Assembly: GCA_020444245.1 (NCBI GenBank)
Contig: JAHLLI010000014.1
Coordinates: 62,001-126,000 of the forward strand
DNA length: 64,000 bases
From: Actinomycetales bacterium
GTDB lineage: Bacteria; Actinomycetota; Actinomycetes; Actinomycetales; Cellulomonadaceae
Direction of reading: 5' to 3'
Shown piece by piece: positions 46,411-55,568 of this stretch; the first letter of the stretch is position 1; each line of letters begins with the position of its first letter. The notes beneath the pieces were generated by a model, which searched no databases, was not told the DNA's origin, and saw only the letters and a list, made by a program, of their open reading frames with translations. The translations under genes and the position numbers were made by a program.

Positions 46411-46844
46411 GCCACGACCTTGCGCAGCATCCCGGCCATGGTCTCGGCGAACGCGAAGGGGTCGAGCGGCTGGGACACGACCTCGTCGGCCTCGGACCAC
46501 GACGCCAGCCACGCGTCGGCCGGCCGCGCGATCAGCAGGAGTACCGGTGGGGCGTCGAAGACCTCGTCCTTGACCTGACGGGCCAGGGACATGCCGCCGA
46601 CCTTGCCGGCCTCGCCGTCCAGCACCAGCAGGTCGAGCCCGCCGGCCTCGATCGCCTCGAGCGCTGCGTGCGCGCTCGCGGCCTCGTGCCACTCGACGGG
46701 CGGAAGGTCCGCCGCGATCCTGGTGCCGACCGCACCCCGCACGGCCTCCCTGGTGCCGGCGTGGTCGCTGTACAGCAGGACCCGCACCGCGGTCCGCGGC
46801 AGCTCGTTCTCGCCCGTCCAGCTCTGCTCGTCGGTGGTCACCAT
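46407..46844 (-). CDS. Receiver-like (pseudo-response-regulator) protein
   Basis: 145 residues with a CheY-like fold. The phospho-acceptor Asp is present ([20 protein letters not shown]), but the acidic pair after strand 1 is reduced (VLLYSDHAG) and the switch Lys is replaced by Gln ([15 protein letters not shown]). It may therefore work without phosphorylation. Stand-alone, no output domain. ATG 46844; coupled to trpD by a 4-bp overlap. The pairing with trpD upstream of ctaE recurs in actinobacteria. Confidence 0.75.
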   Translation of the reverse strand: MVTTDEQSWTGENELPRTAVRVLLYSDHAGTREAVRGAVGTRIAADLPPVEWHEAASAHAALEAIEAGGLDLLVLDGEAGKVGGMSLARQVKDEVFDAPPVLLLIARPADAWLASWSEADEVVSQPLDPFAFAETMAGMLRKVVA

Positions 46845-47003
46845 CGCCTCGCTCGATCGTCGCTCGGTCCTCGCCGTCGATGGTGCACCGACGGAGGGTC
46901 ATCGGCATCCTTCCACGACCGCCGAGGAGCGGACGACGCGATCCGCAACTCGCCCCCGCCGAATCCGGGACTTAGGACCCACGACGAGCCGATCTCCGAC
47001 ATA

Positions 47004-47651
47004 ATGGCGGGCGTGTCGACTGCCGCCGCTGCTGCCACTGTGCGCCCTGAGCTGACCGTCCACCGCCCGAACCCGGTCTCGGTCGGGACGATCGTGTGGC
47101 TGTCGAGCGAGCTGATGTTCTTCGCGGGCCTGTTCGCGATGTACTTCACGATCCGCTCGGCGGTGCCGGAGATCTGGCCGGTCGAGTCCGCCAAGCTCAA
47201 CGTCGCCTTCTCGGCGGTCAACACCCTCGTCCTGGTGCTGAGCTCGGTCACGTGCCAGATGGGCGTGGTCGCCGCCGAGCGCTTCCGGCCCTCGCGCAGC
47301 GGCAAGCTCTGGCAGGTCGGCCGCTGGGGCGTGGTCGAGTGGATGGCTCTGACCTTCCTCATGGGCGCCTTCTTCATCGGCGGCCAGGTCTACGAGTACG
47401 CCGGCCTGGTCTCCGAGGGGCTGACGATCTCGTCCTCGCCGTACGGCTCGGTGTTCTACCTGACCACCGGCTTCCACGGGCTGCACGTGATCGGCGGCCT
47501 GATCGCCTTCCTGTTCCTGCTCGGGCGCACCTTCGCCGCCAAGCGGTTCGGTCACCACGAGGCGACCAGCACGATCGTCGTGTCGTACTACTGGCACTTC
47601 GTCGACGTCGTGTGGGTCGCACTGTTCACCACGATCTACCTGATCAGGTGA
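47004..47651 (+). CDS. ctaE: Cytochrome c oxidase subunit III
   Basis: 215 residues, five transmembrane helices, part of the aa3 oxidase that joins the bc1 complex in actinobacteria. Conserved: [20 protein letters not shown], the Glu-containing helix [29 protein letters not shown] and the terminal [14 protein letters not shown]. Start ATG 47004; GTG 47013 is possible. Heads the ctaE-qcrCAB operon; 52 bp to qcrC. Confidence 0.95.
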   Translation: MAGVSTAAAAATVRPELTVHRPNPVSVGTIVWLSSELMFFAGLFAMYFTIRSAVPEIWPVESAKLNVAFSAVNTLVLVLSSVTCQMGVVAAERFRPSRSGKLWQVGRWGVVEWMALTFLMGAFFIGGQVYEYAGLVSEGLTISSSPYGSVFYLTTGFHGLHVIGGLIAFLFLLGRTFAAKRFGHHEATSTIVVSYYWHFVDVVWVALFTTIYLIR

Positions 47652-47703
47652 GCGCGACCGTGCCCGCCCCCCACCCCGCCGACCCAGAGACGAGGTCCCG
47701 TCC

Positions 47704-48489
47704 GTGAAGGCGATCGCCGCCCGCCGCCACCACAAGCTCGCACCCGTGGTGCTCCTGGCGTTGGCCCTGCTGGTCACCGGCGTGCTCTACGCCGCCTTCA
47801 CGCCGAGCACGGCGCAGGCGGCGTCCGCACCGACCGAGAACGACCTCACGGCCGGCTCCAACCTGTTCCGGGCGAACTGCTCGACCTGCCACGGTGTCAA
47901 CGCCGAGGGGCGCGCCGGTGCGGGCCCCTCGCTCATCGGGGTCGGCGCCGCCGCCGTCGACTTCCAGGTCAGCACCGGGCGCATGCCCCTGATGAACCAG
48001 GGCGCCCAGGCCCCCGCGAAGCCGCCGATCTTCACCGAGGAGCAGATCCGGCAGATGGCCGCGTGGGTCGCGTCGCTCGGCCCGGGCCCGGCCATCCCCG
48101 CGCCGGAGGCCGTCGACCCCAGCAAGGGCGACGCCGCGAGCGGCATGGAGCTGTTCCGCACCAACTGCGCGATGTGCCACGGCGCGGTGGGCCAGGGCGG
48201 TGCGCTCACCGAGGGCAAGTTCGCCCCGAACCTGAGCACCGCGTCGCCGACCACGATCTACGAGGCCATGGTCACCGGCCCGCAGTCGATGCCGGTGTTC
48301 AACGACGGGACCGTCACCCCGCAGGAGAAGCGCGACATCATCGCCTACCTCGACGCCCAGAAGCAGGGTTCGCCCGGGGGTGCGACGCTCGGTTCGATCG
48401 GTCCGGTCGCCGAGGGCATGTGGGCGTGGATCGCCGGTCTCGGTCTCTTGATCGGAGCCGCCGTCTGGATCGGAGCGAAGTCCTCATGA
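47704..48489 (+). CDS. qcrC: Dihaem cytochrome c of the bc1 complex
   Basis: 261 residues. N-terminal signal anchor (VVLLALALLVTGVLYAAF, about 15-32), two class I cytochrome c domains with haem sites CSTCH (about 59-63) and CAMCH (about 158-162), Met ligands (GRMPLM and SMPVF), and a C-terminal transmembrane helix (MWAWIAGLGLLIGAAVWIG). It replaces a soluble cytochrome c, passing electrons directly to the aa3 oxidase. GTG start 47704; overlaps qcrA by ATGA. Confidence 0.95.
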   Translation: MKAIAARRHHKLAPVVLLALALLVTGVLYAAFTPSTAQAASAPTENDLTAGSNLFRANCSTCHGVNAEGRAGAGPSLIGVGAAAVDFQVSTGRMPLMNQGAQAPAKPPIFTEEQIRQMAAWVASLGPGPAIPAPEAVDPSKGDAASGMELFRTNCAMCHGAVGQGGALTEGKFAPNLSTASPTTIYEAMVTGPQSMPVFNDGTVTPQEKRDIIAYLDAQKQGSPGGATLGSIGPVAEGMWAWIAGLGLLIGAAVWIGAKSS

Positions 48490-49508
48490 GCGACGAGTCG
48501 ACCGAGGTCGGTCTGCCCGCCGAGCAGCACGACCTGCCTCACCGGTTCGAGAACCCGGGCCTGCCGCCGCACCACGAGCGCCTGACCGACACCGACCCGC
48601 GCGCCGCCAAGCGGGCCGAGCGCCTCATCGCCGCCCTGTTCGGCCTGTCCGCGCTGGGCACGATCGGCGCCGTGGCCGCGTTCTTCGTGGTGCCGCCCGA
48701 GCAGACCGTGGCGAGCATCCGGCTGTCCACCCTGCTGCTCGGCCTGGGCCTCGCGGTCGCGTTCGGCGCGGCCGGCATCGCGGCGATCCACTGGTCCAAG
48801 ACGCTGATGAACGACCGCGAGATGGTCGAGGAGCGGCACCCGCAGGCGTCGAGCGCCGCCGCCCGCGAGCAGGCGGCGCAGGTGATCGCCGACGGCGTGT
48901 CGGACAGCGGCCTCAGCCGTCGCGGGGCCCTCAAGGGCGCGATGGTCACCGCTCTGGCGCTGGCCCCGCTCGGCTTCGCCGTCCCACTGATCGGCGGCGT
49001 CGGCGGGGACTGGAACATCTCGAAGTTCCGCCACACGATGTGGAAGAAGGGCACCAAGCTCGCGCACGACCCGTCCGGCCGGACCATCAAGGCCGCCGAC
49101 CTGACCATCGGCTCTGCCGTGCACGTCATCCCCGACGGGCTGAACGACGTCCCCGACATGCTCGAGGAGAAGGCCAAGGCGATGGTCCTCCTCATCCGCC
49201 TCGACCCGCGAACCCTCAAGGAGGCACCGGACCGCAAGGACTGGTCCTACGAGGGCATCGTCGCCTACTCCAAGGTCTGCACCCACGTCGGGTGCCCGGT
49301 CGCGCTGTACGAGCAGCGCACCCACCACCTGCTGTGCCCGTGCCACCAGTCGACGTTCGACATCGCCGACGGCGCCAAGGTGGTGTTCGGTCCGGCCAAA
49401 CGGCCTCTGCCCCAGCTGCCGATCACCGTGGACGCGGAGGGCTACCTGGTCGCCCAGTCCGACTTCCACGAGCCCGTCGGCCCGAGCTTCTGGGAGCGTC
49501 TGAAGTGA
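48486..49508 (+). CDS. qcrA: Rieske iron-sulfur subunit of the bc1 complex
   Basis: 340 residues. Three N-terminal transmembrane helices, the actinobacterial pattern: about 45-66, 78-98 and, after a SRRGALKGA twin-arginine-like segment, about 150-170. The C-terminal Rieske domain has the 2Fe-2S ligands in CTHVGCPVALY and CPCHQSTFDI. Receives electrons from menaquinol. Overlaps both qcrC and qcrB by 4 bp. Confidence 0.95.
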   Translation: MSDESTEVGLPAEQHDLPHRFENPGLPPHHERLTDTDPRAAKRAERLIAALFGLSALGTIGAVAAFFVVPPEQTVASIRLSTLLLGLGLAVAFGAAGIAAIHWSKTLMNDREMVEERHPQASSAAAREQAAQVIADGVSDSGLSRRGALKGAMVTALALAPLGFAVPLIGGVGGDWNISKFRHTMWKKGTKLAHDPSGRTIKAADLTIGSAVHVIPDGLNDVPDMLEEKAKAMVLLIRLDPRTLKEAPDRKDWSYEGIVAYSKVCTHVGCPVALYEQRTHHLLCPCHQSTFDIADGAKVVFGPAKRPLPQLPITVDAEGYLVAQSDFHEPVGPSFWERLK

Positions 49509-51184
49509 GCACCAACGCCTCGGCCCCGAAGCTGGCCGCTCCCGTCGACATCCTCGACCAGCGCACCGGCGTCGCGACGTTCATCAAGGCGTTCGCGCGC
49601 AAGGTGTTCCCGGACCACTGGTCCTTCCTGCTGGGCGAGATCGCGCTCTTCTCGTTCATCATCCTGCTGCTCACCGGCACATTCCTGACGCTGTTCTTCG
49701 TGCCGAGCTCGGACCTGGTCACCTACACCGGCCCGCTCGCCGCGATGAACGGCGTGGAGATGTCCCGCGCCTTCGCCTCGACGCTGCACCTGTCGTTCGA
49801 GGTGACCGGCGGTCTGCTGATGCGCCAGATCCACCACTGGGCGGCGCTGATCTTCATGGCCGCGATCGTCACGCACATGATGCGGGTGTTCTTCACCGGC
49901 GCGTTCCGCAAGCCGCGCGAGATCAACTGGGTCATCGGCTTCACGCTGATGATCCTGGGCCTGGCGGCCGGGTTCTCCGGCTACTCGCTGCCCGACGACG
50001 TGCTGTCCGGCAACGGTCTGCGGATCACCGACGGCGTGGTGAAGTCGATCCCGATCATCGGCAGCTACCTGTCGTACTTCATCTTCGGCGGGGAGTTCCC
50101 GGGGACGCACATCATCCCGAGGCTGTTCACCGTGCACATCCTGCTGGTGCCGGGCCTGATCCTCGCGCTGGTGGGCCTGCACCTGTTCCTGGTGGTGCTG
50201 CACAAGCACACCCAGTACCCGGGCGGTGGTCGCACCGAGCGGAACGTGGTCGGCTACCCGATCTTCCCGGTGTACATGGCCAAGCAGGCCGGCTACTTCC
50301 TCATCATCTTCGGCGTGCTGGCGCTGATGGGCGCCACGCTGACGATCAACCCGGTGTGGAACTACGGCCCGTACGACCCGTCCCCGGTGTCCGCCGGCGC
50401 CCAACCGGACTGGTACATGCTCTTCCTCGAAGGAGCCCTACGCCTGACACCGGGCTTCCTCGAGGTGGTGATCGGCGGCTTCACGCTGTCGCTCAACGTG
50501 CTGATCCCCGCAGTGGTCGTGCCCGGGATCCTGTTCACGACGCTCGCGCTGTACCCGTTCGTCGAGTCGTGGGCGACCGGCGACAAGCGCGAGCACCACC
50601 TGGCCGACCGGCCGCGCAACGCCCCGGTCCGCACCGCGACGGGCGTGTCGGTGCTGACGGCGTTCATGGTGCTCATCCTGGCCGGCTCGAACGACCTGAT
50701 CGCCACGCACTTCCACATGTCGATCAACGCGATCACCTGGACGTTCCGCATCCTGCTGTTCGTGCTGCCCGTCGTCACGTTCATGGTGACCAAGCGCATC
50801 GCGCTGGGTCTGCAGCGCAAGGACCGCGAGCTGGTCCTGCACGGGCACGAGAGCGGCAAGATCGTGCGGTTCGACACCGGCGAGTACATCGAGGTGCACC
50901 AGCCGCTCGACGAGCAGGAGCGCTGGATCCGGGTCCAGCACGACCCGCGTCGCCCGATCCCGCTGCTGCCCGAGCACAACGAGCGCGGCGTGCGGCGGCG
51001 GGGCTACCGGCGCGACGCGCTGCGCACCCGGGTCTCGGAGTTCTTCTACGCCGACCGCGTCGAACCGGTCACCCCGGCCGAGGTCGCGGCGGCGCAGGCC
51101 CACGGCGAGCACGACGCGCTGCCCGCAGCCGGTCACGCCATGGCCGAGCTGACGGCGAGCAAGGACGGCTCGAGCGCCGGGTGA
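49505..51184 (+). CDS. qcrB: Cytochrome b subunit of the bc1 complex
   Basis: 559 residues. Eight or nine transmembrane helices with haem His pairs in ASTLHLSFEVTGGLLMRQIH / HHWAALIFMAAIVTHM and RLFTVHILLVPGLILALVGL / HLFLVVLHKHTQYPG, and the quinol-site YGPYDPSPVSAGAQPDWYML region (PDWY in place of PEWY). A C-terminal extension of about 120 residues is cytoplasmic and charged, as in other actinobacteria. GTG 49505. QcrB is the target of Q203-type inhibitors in mycobacteria. Confidence 0.95.
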   Translation: MSTNASAPKLAAPVDILDQRTGVATFIKAFARKVFPDHWSFLLGEIALFSFIILLLTGTFLTLFFVPSSDLVTYTGPLAAMNGVEMSRAFASTLHLSFEVTGGLLMRQIHHWAALIFMAAIVTHMMRVFFTGAFRKPREINWVIGFTLMILGLAAGFSGYSLPDDVLSGNGLRITDGVVKSIPIIGSYLSYFIFGGEFPGTHIIPRLFTVHILLVPGLILALVGLHLFLVVLHKHTQYPGGGRTERNVVGYPIFPVYMAKQAGYFLIIFGVLALMGATLTINPVWNYGPYDPSPVSAGAQPDWYMLFLEGALRLTPGFLEVVIGGFTLSLNVLIPAVVVPGILFTTLALYPFVESWATGDKREHHLADRPRNAPVRTATGVSVLTAFMVLILAGSNDLIATHFHMSINAITWTFRILLFVLPVVTFMVTKRIALGLQRKDRELVLHGHESGKIVRFDTGEYIEVHQPLDEQERWIRVQHDPRRPIPLLPEHNERGVRRRGYRRDALRTRVSEFFYADRVEPVTPAEVAAAQAHGEHDALPAAGHAMAELTASKDGSSAG

Positions 51185-51366
51185 CGGCGTCCGTCCCGTC
51201 CCGGCATCACCCAGCGGACGCCCGGCTGACATCCAGCGAGCGTCCATGATCATCAGACGAGATGTCGCACGGTTCGCCTCGCGGGTCCGGGCGGCTTGGA
51301 GCAGAGTGGGTGACGAACGCGCCCGCCAGGGCGCGCGTGCCTGCGATCGACCTGGAGGAATCCGGA

Positions 51367-51993
51367 GTGGCTGACTACGTCCTTCCCGACCTGCCCTACG
51401 ACTACGCGGCCCTCGAGCCGCACATCTCCGGGCGGATCATGCAGCTGCACCACGACAAGCACCACCAGGCCTACATCACGGCGGCGAACCAGACGCTGGA
51501 GAAGCTGGCCGGCGCCCGCGACTCGGGTGACTTCGGTTCCGTGATGGGCCTGGAGAAGACGTTGGCGTTCAACGTCGGCGGCCACGTGAACCACTCGGCG
51601 TTCTGGCAGAACCTGTCCCCCGAGGGCGGCGACAAGCCGGTCGGAGAGCTGGCCCAGGCCATCGACGACCAGTTCGGCTCGTTCGACAAGTTCATGGCGC
51701 ACTTCACGGCCGTGGCCACGACCATCCAGGGCTCGGGCTGGTCGATCCTGGCGTGGGACTCGATCGGCAGCAAGCTGGTGATCTTCCAGCTCTACGACCA
51801 GCAGGGCAACATCCCGCTGGGCGTCGTGCCGATCGTGCTGCTGGACATGTGGGAGCACGCCTTCTACCTGGACTACACCAACGTCAAGGGCGACTACGTC
51901 AAGGCGTGGTGGAACATCGTCAACTGGGCCGACGCCCAGGACCGCTTCGCGCGGGCGACCACCCAGACCAAGGGCCTGATCGTCCCGGCCTGA
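51367..51993 (+). CDS. sodA: Superoxide dismutase, Fe/Mn type
   Basis: 208 residues; converts superoxide to peroxide and oxygen. Metal ligands are visible: His in [12 protein letters not shown] (about 27), His in [12 protein letters not shown] (about 76), Asp and His in [13 protein letters not shown] (about 160-164). Gln in [10 protein letters not shown] follows the pattern of Mn enzymes of actinobacteria, though metal cannot be fixed from sequence. GTG 51367 with GGAGG nine bases upstream. No signal peptide. Stands alone, followed by a strong terminator. Confidence 0.95.
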   Translation: MADYVLPDLPYDYAALEPHISGRIMQLHHDKHHQAYITAANQTLEKLAGARDSGDFGSVMGLEKTLAFNVGGHVNHSAFWQNLSPEGGDKPVGELAQAIDDQFGSFDKFMAHFTAVATTIQGSGWSILAWDSIGSKLVIFQLYDQQGNIPLGVVPIVLLDMWEHAFYLDYTNVKGDYVKAWWNIVNWADAQDRFARATTQTKGLIVPA

Positions 51994-52024
51994 CGGACCT
52001 ACGCCGTCGCGGCGCCGCGACTCG

Positions 52025-52057
52025 GACGCCCGGTCCCCTCACGGGGGGCCGGGCGTC
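52025..52057 (+). terminator. Terminator hairpin after sodA
   Basis: GACGCCCGGTCCCC (52025-52038) pairs with GGGGGGCCGGGCGTC (52043-52057) around a 4-base loop, with one G-T pair. 32 bp after the sodA stop; the strongest hairpin in this part of the window. Confidence 0.75.
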
Positions 52058-52370
52058 GCTGCGTCTCGGGGTGACCTGCCGCACCGCTGGTCAGGGTCCC
52101 TGGGGTGGGCGCCTGGAGCTGGAAGCGCACACAACGCGCGTCGGCGTAGAACCGGATGCGCGCACTCGGCAGGCGCGCGGGCGGCGGCGTGGGACCGCAC
52201 GGTCCTGGCATGCTGACTGCGACCGCGCCATCGAGTTCCTGGCTCACCGGCCGGTTCACCTGCCCTTGGCCGTCCTCAGGCGCTTCGTCGAGGTAGCCGT
52301 GAGCACCCCGCCGCCGACGACCTAGGACGTCCGCCGCGTCTCGTCCGCGTGTGAACCGCGCGGCTCGCGC
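52058..52370. other. Intergenic stretch without a recognisable gene
   Basis: 313 bp between the sodA terminator and the repeat copy at 52371. Open frames are shadows with no family features. I see no promoter or RNA structure I can support. Confidence 0.4.
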
Positions 52371-52408
52371 CATGAGCGGCACGCTGTGCCGCCGTGCATT
52401 CCAGCGGC
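52371..52408 (+). repeat. Dispersed palindromic repeat, copy R7, at the IS left edge
   Basis: CATGAGCGGCACGCTGTGCC, then GCCGTGCATTCCAGCGGC: matches R3/R4 with a two-base deletion and several changes. The copy ends at CAGCGGC, exactly where the IS21 element begins at 52409; the last four bases, CGGC, are duplicated after the element. Confidence 0.65.
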
Positions 52409-52460
52409 TGTCGCCGACGCCTGAAGACTGACCGGGGATCGACGGCTGAAATCTGACCAG
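52409..52460 (+). repeat. Left terminal inverted repeat of the IS21 element
   Basis: Contains two 18-bp transposase-site repeats, GACGCCTGAAGACTGACC (52416-52433) and GACGGCTGAAATCTGACC (52441-52458), 25 bp apart. The right end (54508-54559) has the same pair inverted at 54510-54527 and 54535-54552, also 25 bp apart. Confidence 0.85.
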
Positions 52461-52490
52461 CCTGCCGCGATCCTGCGGAGGGTGATCGGT

Positions 52491-53705
52491 GTGGAGGACT
52501 GGGCAGAGGTCCGTCGGCTGCGTCGCGTCGAGGGGATGGCGATCTCGGCGATCGCGCGTGAGCTCGGGATCGCGCGGAACACGGTGAAGAAGGCGCTGGC
52601 CAGTGACCGGCCGCCGAAGTACGAGCGCCCGGCGAAGGGGTCGCTGGTCGACGCGGTCGAGCCGCGGGTCCGCGTGCTGCTGGCCGACTGTCCGACGATG
52701 CCGGCGACGGTGATCGCCCAGCGCATCGGGTGGGATCGCTCGTTGACGATCCTCAAGGACCGGGTGCGGGTGCTGCGTCCGTACTACCTGCCGCCGGACC
52801 CGGCGAGCCGCACCAGCTACGAACCGGGGCACCGGTTGCAGTGCGACCTGTGGTTCCCGCCGGTCGACGTCCCGCTCGGCGCCGGGCAGGTCGGGTCGCC
52901 GCCGGTGCTGGTGATGGTCTCGGGCTACTCGCGGATGATGTTCGCGCTGATGCTGCCCTCGCGGCAGGCGCCGGATCTGATCGCCGGGCACTGGGCGCTG
53001 TTGACCTCGATGGGTGCGGTTGCCCGGGAGCTGGTTTGGGACAACGAGTCCGCGGTCGGGTCCTGGCGGGCCGGCAAGCCGAAGCTGACCGACGACTTCG
53101 AGGCGTTCCGCGGCACGCTCGGGATCGGGGTCCATCAGTGCCGTCCGCGTGACCCGGAGGCCAAGGGCCTGGTCGAGCGGGCGAACGGCTACCTGGAGAC
53201 CTCGTTCCTGCCGGGGCGCGCGTTCACCGGTCCGGACGACTTCAACACCCAGCTCGCCGAGTGGCTGCCCGTCGCGAACCGTCGTCAGCACCGCGCGCTG
53301 GGTTGCCGGCCGCTGGACCGGTGGGCGGCGGATCGGGACGCGATGCTCACTCTGCCGCCGGTCGCCCCGCAGCTCGGATGGCGGGCGAGGGTCCGGCTCC
53401 CGCGCGACCACTACGTGCGCGTCGACACCAACGACTACTCGGTGGACCCGGTCGCGGTCGGCCGGTTCGTCGAGGTCGTCGCCGACCTCGAGCACGTCAC
53501 GGTGCGCCTGGGGGCCAAGATCGTCGCCGTCCACGCCCGGTGCTGGGCGCGCTGGCAGACGATCACCGACCCCGCCCACAAGGCCGCCGCCCTGGCGCTG
53601 TCCCACGCCGCCGCGCACCTCCCTGCAACGCCTCCGGCGGACGAGGTCGAGCAGCGCGACCTCGCTGCTTACGACGCCGCGTTCGGCCTGACCGAGGTCG
53701 CCTGA
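52491..53705 (+). CDS. istA: IS21-family transposase IstA
   Basis: 404 residues. N-terminal HTH (WAEVRRLRRVEGMAISAIAR, ELGIARNTVKKALAS), an rve integrase core with DDE residues at Asp119 (LQCDLWFPPVD), Asp184 (LVWDNESAVG) and Glu229 (KGLVERANGYLE), and a C-terminal beta domain (YVRVDTNDYSVDPVAVGRFV). GTG 52491 is eight bases after GGAGGG; GTG 52482 would lie inside that site. Overlaps istB by one base (TGATG). Confidence 0.93.
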   Translation: MEDWAEVRRLRRVEGMAISAIARELGIARNTVKKALASDRPPKYERPAKGSLVDAVEPRVRVLLADCPTMPATVIAQRIGWDRSLTILKDRVRVLRPYYLPPDPASRTSYEPGHRLQCDLWFPPVDVPLGAGQVGSPPVLVMVSGYSRMMFALMLPSRQAPDLIAGHWALLTSMGAVARELVWDNESAVGSWRAGKPKLTDDFEAFRGTLGIGVHQCRPRDPEAKGLVERANGYLETSFLPGRAFTGPDDFNTQLAEWLPVANRRQHRALGCRPLDRWAADRDAMLTLPPVAPQLGWRARVRLPRDHYVRVDTNDYSVDPVAVGRFVEVVADLEHVTVRLGAKIVAVHARCWARWQTITDPAHKAAALALSHAAAHLPATPPADEVEQRDLAAYDAAFGLTEVA

Positions 53706-54493
53706 TGGCCCCGGCGAAGACGACGGTCCGGGACGTGACCAGCGAGCTCGCCTACCTGACCCGCGCGCTGAAGGCCCCCACGTTGCGCGACGCGGTCGAG
53801 CGGCTCGCCGAACGGGCGCGGGCGGAGGCCTGGACCCACGAGGAGTTCCTCGCGGCCTGCCTCCAGCGCGAGGTCGCCGCCCGGGAGACCCACGGCGGGG
53901 AAGGACGCATCCGCGCCGCCCGGTTCCCCGCCCGCAAGTCGCTTGAGGACTTCGACTTCGAGCACGCCCGAGGCCTGGCCCGCGACCAGATCGCCCACCT
54001 CGGCACCCTGGACTTTGTCGCGGCCCGGGAGAACGTGGTGTTCCTCGGCCCGCCGGGCACCGGCAAGACCCACCTCGCCACCGGGATCGCGGTTCGCGCC
54101 TGCCAAGCCGGCCACCGCACCCTGTTCGCGACCGCGTCCGAATGGGTCGACCGGCTCGCGACCGCGCACCACGACGGGCGCCTGCAAGACGAGCTGCGCC
54201 GCCTGGGCCGCTATCCGCTGCTCGTGATCGACGAGGTCGGCTACATCCCGTTCGAGCCCGAGGCCGCGAACCTGTTCTTCCAGCTCGTCTCGGCCCGCTA
54301 CGAACGCGCGTCGCTGATCGTCACCTCGAACAAGCCGTTCGGACGCTGGGGCGAGGTCTTCGGCGACGACACCGTCGCCGCAGCGATGATCGACCGCCTC
54401 GTCCACCACGCCGACGTCATCGCTCTCAAAGGCGACTCCTACCGACTCAAGAACCGCGACCTCGGCCGCCCACCCGCGGCCACCACGGACTGA
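53705..54493 (+). CDS. istB: IS21-family ATPase IstB
   Basis: 262-residue AAA+ helper protein, related to DnaC, that directs IstA to target DNA. Walker A FLGPPGTGKTHLATG (about 115-129), Walker B PLLVIDEVGYIPFEPE, sensor LIVTSNKPFGRWGEVFGDD, Arg finger AAMIDRLVHHADVI. About 260 residues is full length. Start ATG 53705. Confidence 0.95.
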   Translation: MAPAKTTVRDVTSELAYLTRALKAPTLRDAVERLAERARAEAWTHEEFLAACLQREVAARETHGGEGRIRAARFPARKSLEDFDFEHARGLARDQIAHLGTLDFVAARENVVFLGPPGTGKTHLATGIAVRACQAGHRTLFATASEWVDRLATAHHDGRLQDELRRLGRYPLLVIDEVGYIPFEPEAANLFFQLVSARYERASLIVTSNKPFGRWGEVFGDDTVAAAMIDRLVHHADVIALKGDSYRLKNRDLGRPPAATTD

Positions 54494-54611
54494 AGACAAC
54501 CAGGCAGCTGGTCAGTCTTCAGCCGTCGATCCCTGATCAGGATTCAGCCGTCGTTGACACGGCCAGCACCAGGCGAGAGTCACCTCCCTCAACCCGGCGG
54601 TGGCGGTCTCT

Positions 54612-55568
54612 TCAGACCCATTCCAGGCCCAGCTCGGTGACCCGGCGGGTGATGGTCTCGCTGCGCTGTCGACGGCTCACAGGCTCGGGGCGATAGGCCA
54701 GGCTCACCCGTCGCTTGCCCAGCATCGGCCAGCCGCCGTCCGTGAGTCTCCATGACCGAATCAGTTCGACGGCTTCGGTCATCGCGTTCACCGGAACGTC
54801 GATGTCCACCGCCAGTTGCGCCAGTTCGACAAGGTCGATCACGTAGTCGAGTGGAAACGCCGGGAGCACCCACCTCGTGCCCTCGGGGTCGGTCTTGGTC
54901 CGGCCCGCCAAGGGCATGATCGCGCCGGATCTGCCGAACATGACCCGCCTGTCGATCAACAGGCTACGCATCGCGGCCACGTGAGCGTCAGCGGCGATCG
55001 CCAGGCCGGCCCTTCGAGCGGCCGCAAGGGCCGAGACCGCTGGGACAAGGCCCAGAAGGCAGGTGGTCGCAGCCATGCAACCGCCGTAGCGCGTACGCAG
55101 GTAGTCGCCCCACAGCGGGCCCACGGGCTCGTGGTACACGACTCCGCCATACACGACCGGCTGGTACCGAACGATCCACTGCAGCAATGGCATGGCGGCT
55201 TCGCCGCGGCCCGCACGCACCAACAAGCGGGCGATCATGCCCGTGTAGCACGGCACCACCGAGTCGCGAGTTCCATAGATCGAACCGCCACCGTCAACTA
55301 CCGCGTGTCGGGAAAGGAAGTCGAGCGCCCGCGACAGGCACGGTTCGTCGTCCAGTCCAGCTTCCTGCACCGAACGCGCCGCGAAGATCGTCGGCACGAT
55401 CCGTCCTGGCGCCGTGGCTTGCTTCCCCCACGAACCGTCCTCGCGCTGTCCGCTGGCGAGCCACTCAAGCGCCGCAACCGGTGAACCGCCGCTCATCTTC
55501 CCCTGACCCTCGAGTGCCGGGGCCGCACATCGATCATGCGCGCCGACTACCTCCATCATTCCAGTCAT
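54612..55568 (-). CDS. Alpha/alpha-toroid protein of the prenyltransferase/squalene cyclase repeat type
   Basis: 318 residues from ATG 55568; ATG 55496 (MSGGSPVAALEWL) with AGGGGAAG upstream is an alternative that keeps the whole domain. QW-like repeats are visible: AALEWLASGQREDGSWGKQ, RALDFLSRHAVVDGGGSIYG and IRSWRLTDGGWPMLG, with CYTGMIARLLVRAG and MAATTCLLGLVPAVSAL helices between. These belong to the toroid fold of squalene cyclases and protein prenyltransferases, but no DxDD acid motif or zinc triad is evident, so it may be a noncatalytic or unknown enzyme. It lies 52 bp from the IS right end. Confidence 0.65.
   Translation of the reverse strand: MTGMMEVVGAHDRCAAPALEGQGKMSGGSPVAALEWLASGQREDGSWGKQATAPGRIVPTIFAARSVQEAGLDDEPCLSRALDFLSRHAVVDGGGSIYGTRDSVVPCYTGMIARLLVRAGRGEAAMPLLQWIVRYQPVVYGGVVYHEPVGPLWGDYLRTRYGGCMAATTCLLGLVPAVSALAAARRAGLAIAADAHVAAMRSLLIDRRVMFGRSGAIMPLAGRTKTDPEGTRWVLPAFPLDYVIDLVELAQLAVDIDVPVNAMTEAVELIRSWRLTDGGWPMLGKRRVSLAYRPEPVSRRQRSETITRRVTELGLEWV

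Larger units (their letters stand above)
52409..54559 (+). mobile_element. IS21-family insertion sequence, intact
   Basis: 2151 bp with istA and istB overlapping by one base, the IS21 hallmark. The ends start TGT and finish ACA, with 52-bp imperfect inverted repeats (43 of 52 matches) at 52409-52460 and 54508-54559. A 4-bp direct repeat CGGC flanks it (52405-52408 and 54560-54563), within the usual range for the family. Both genes are open and motif-complete, so it may be active. Confidence 0.92.
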
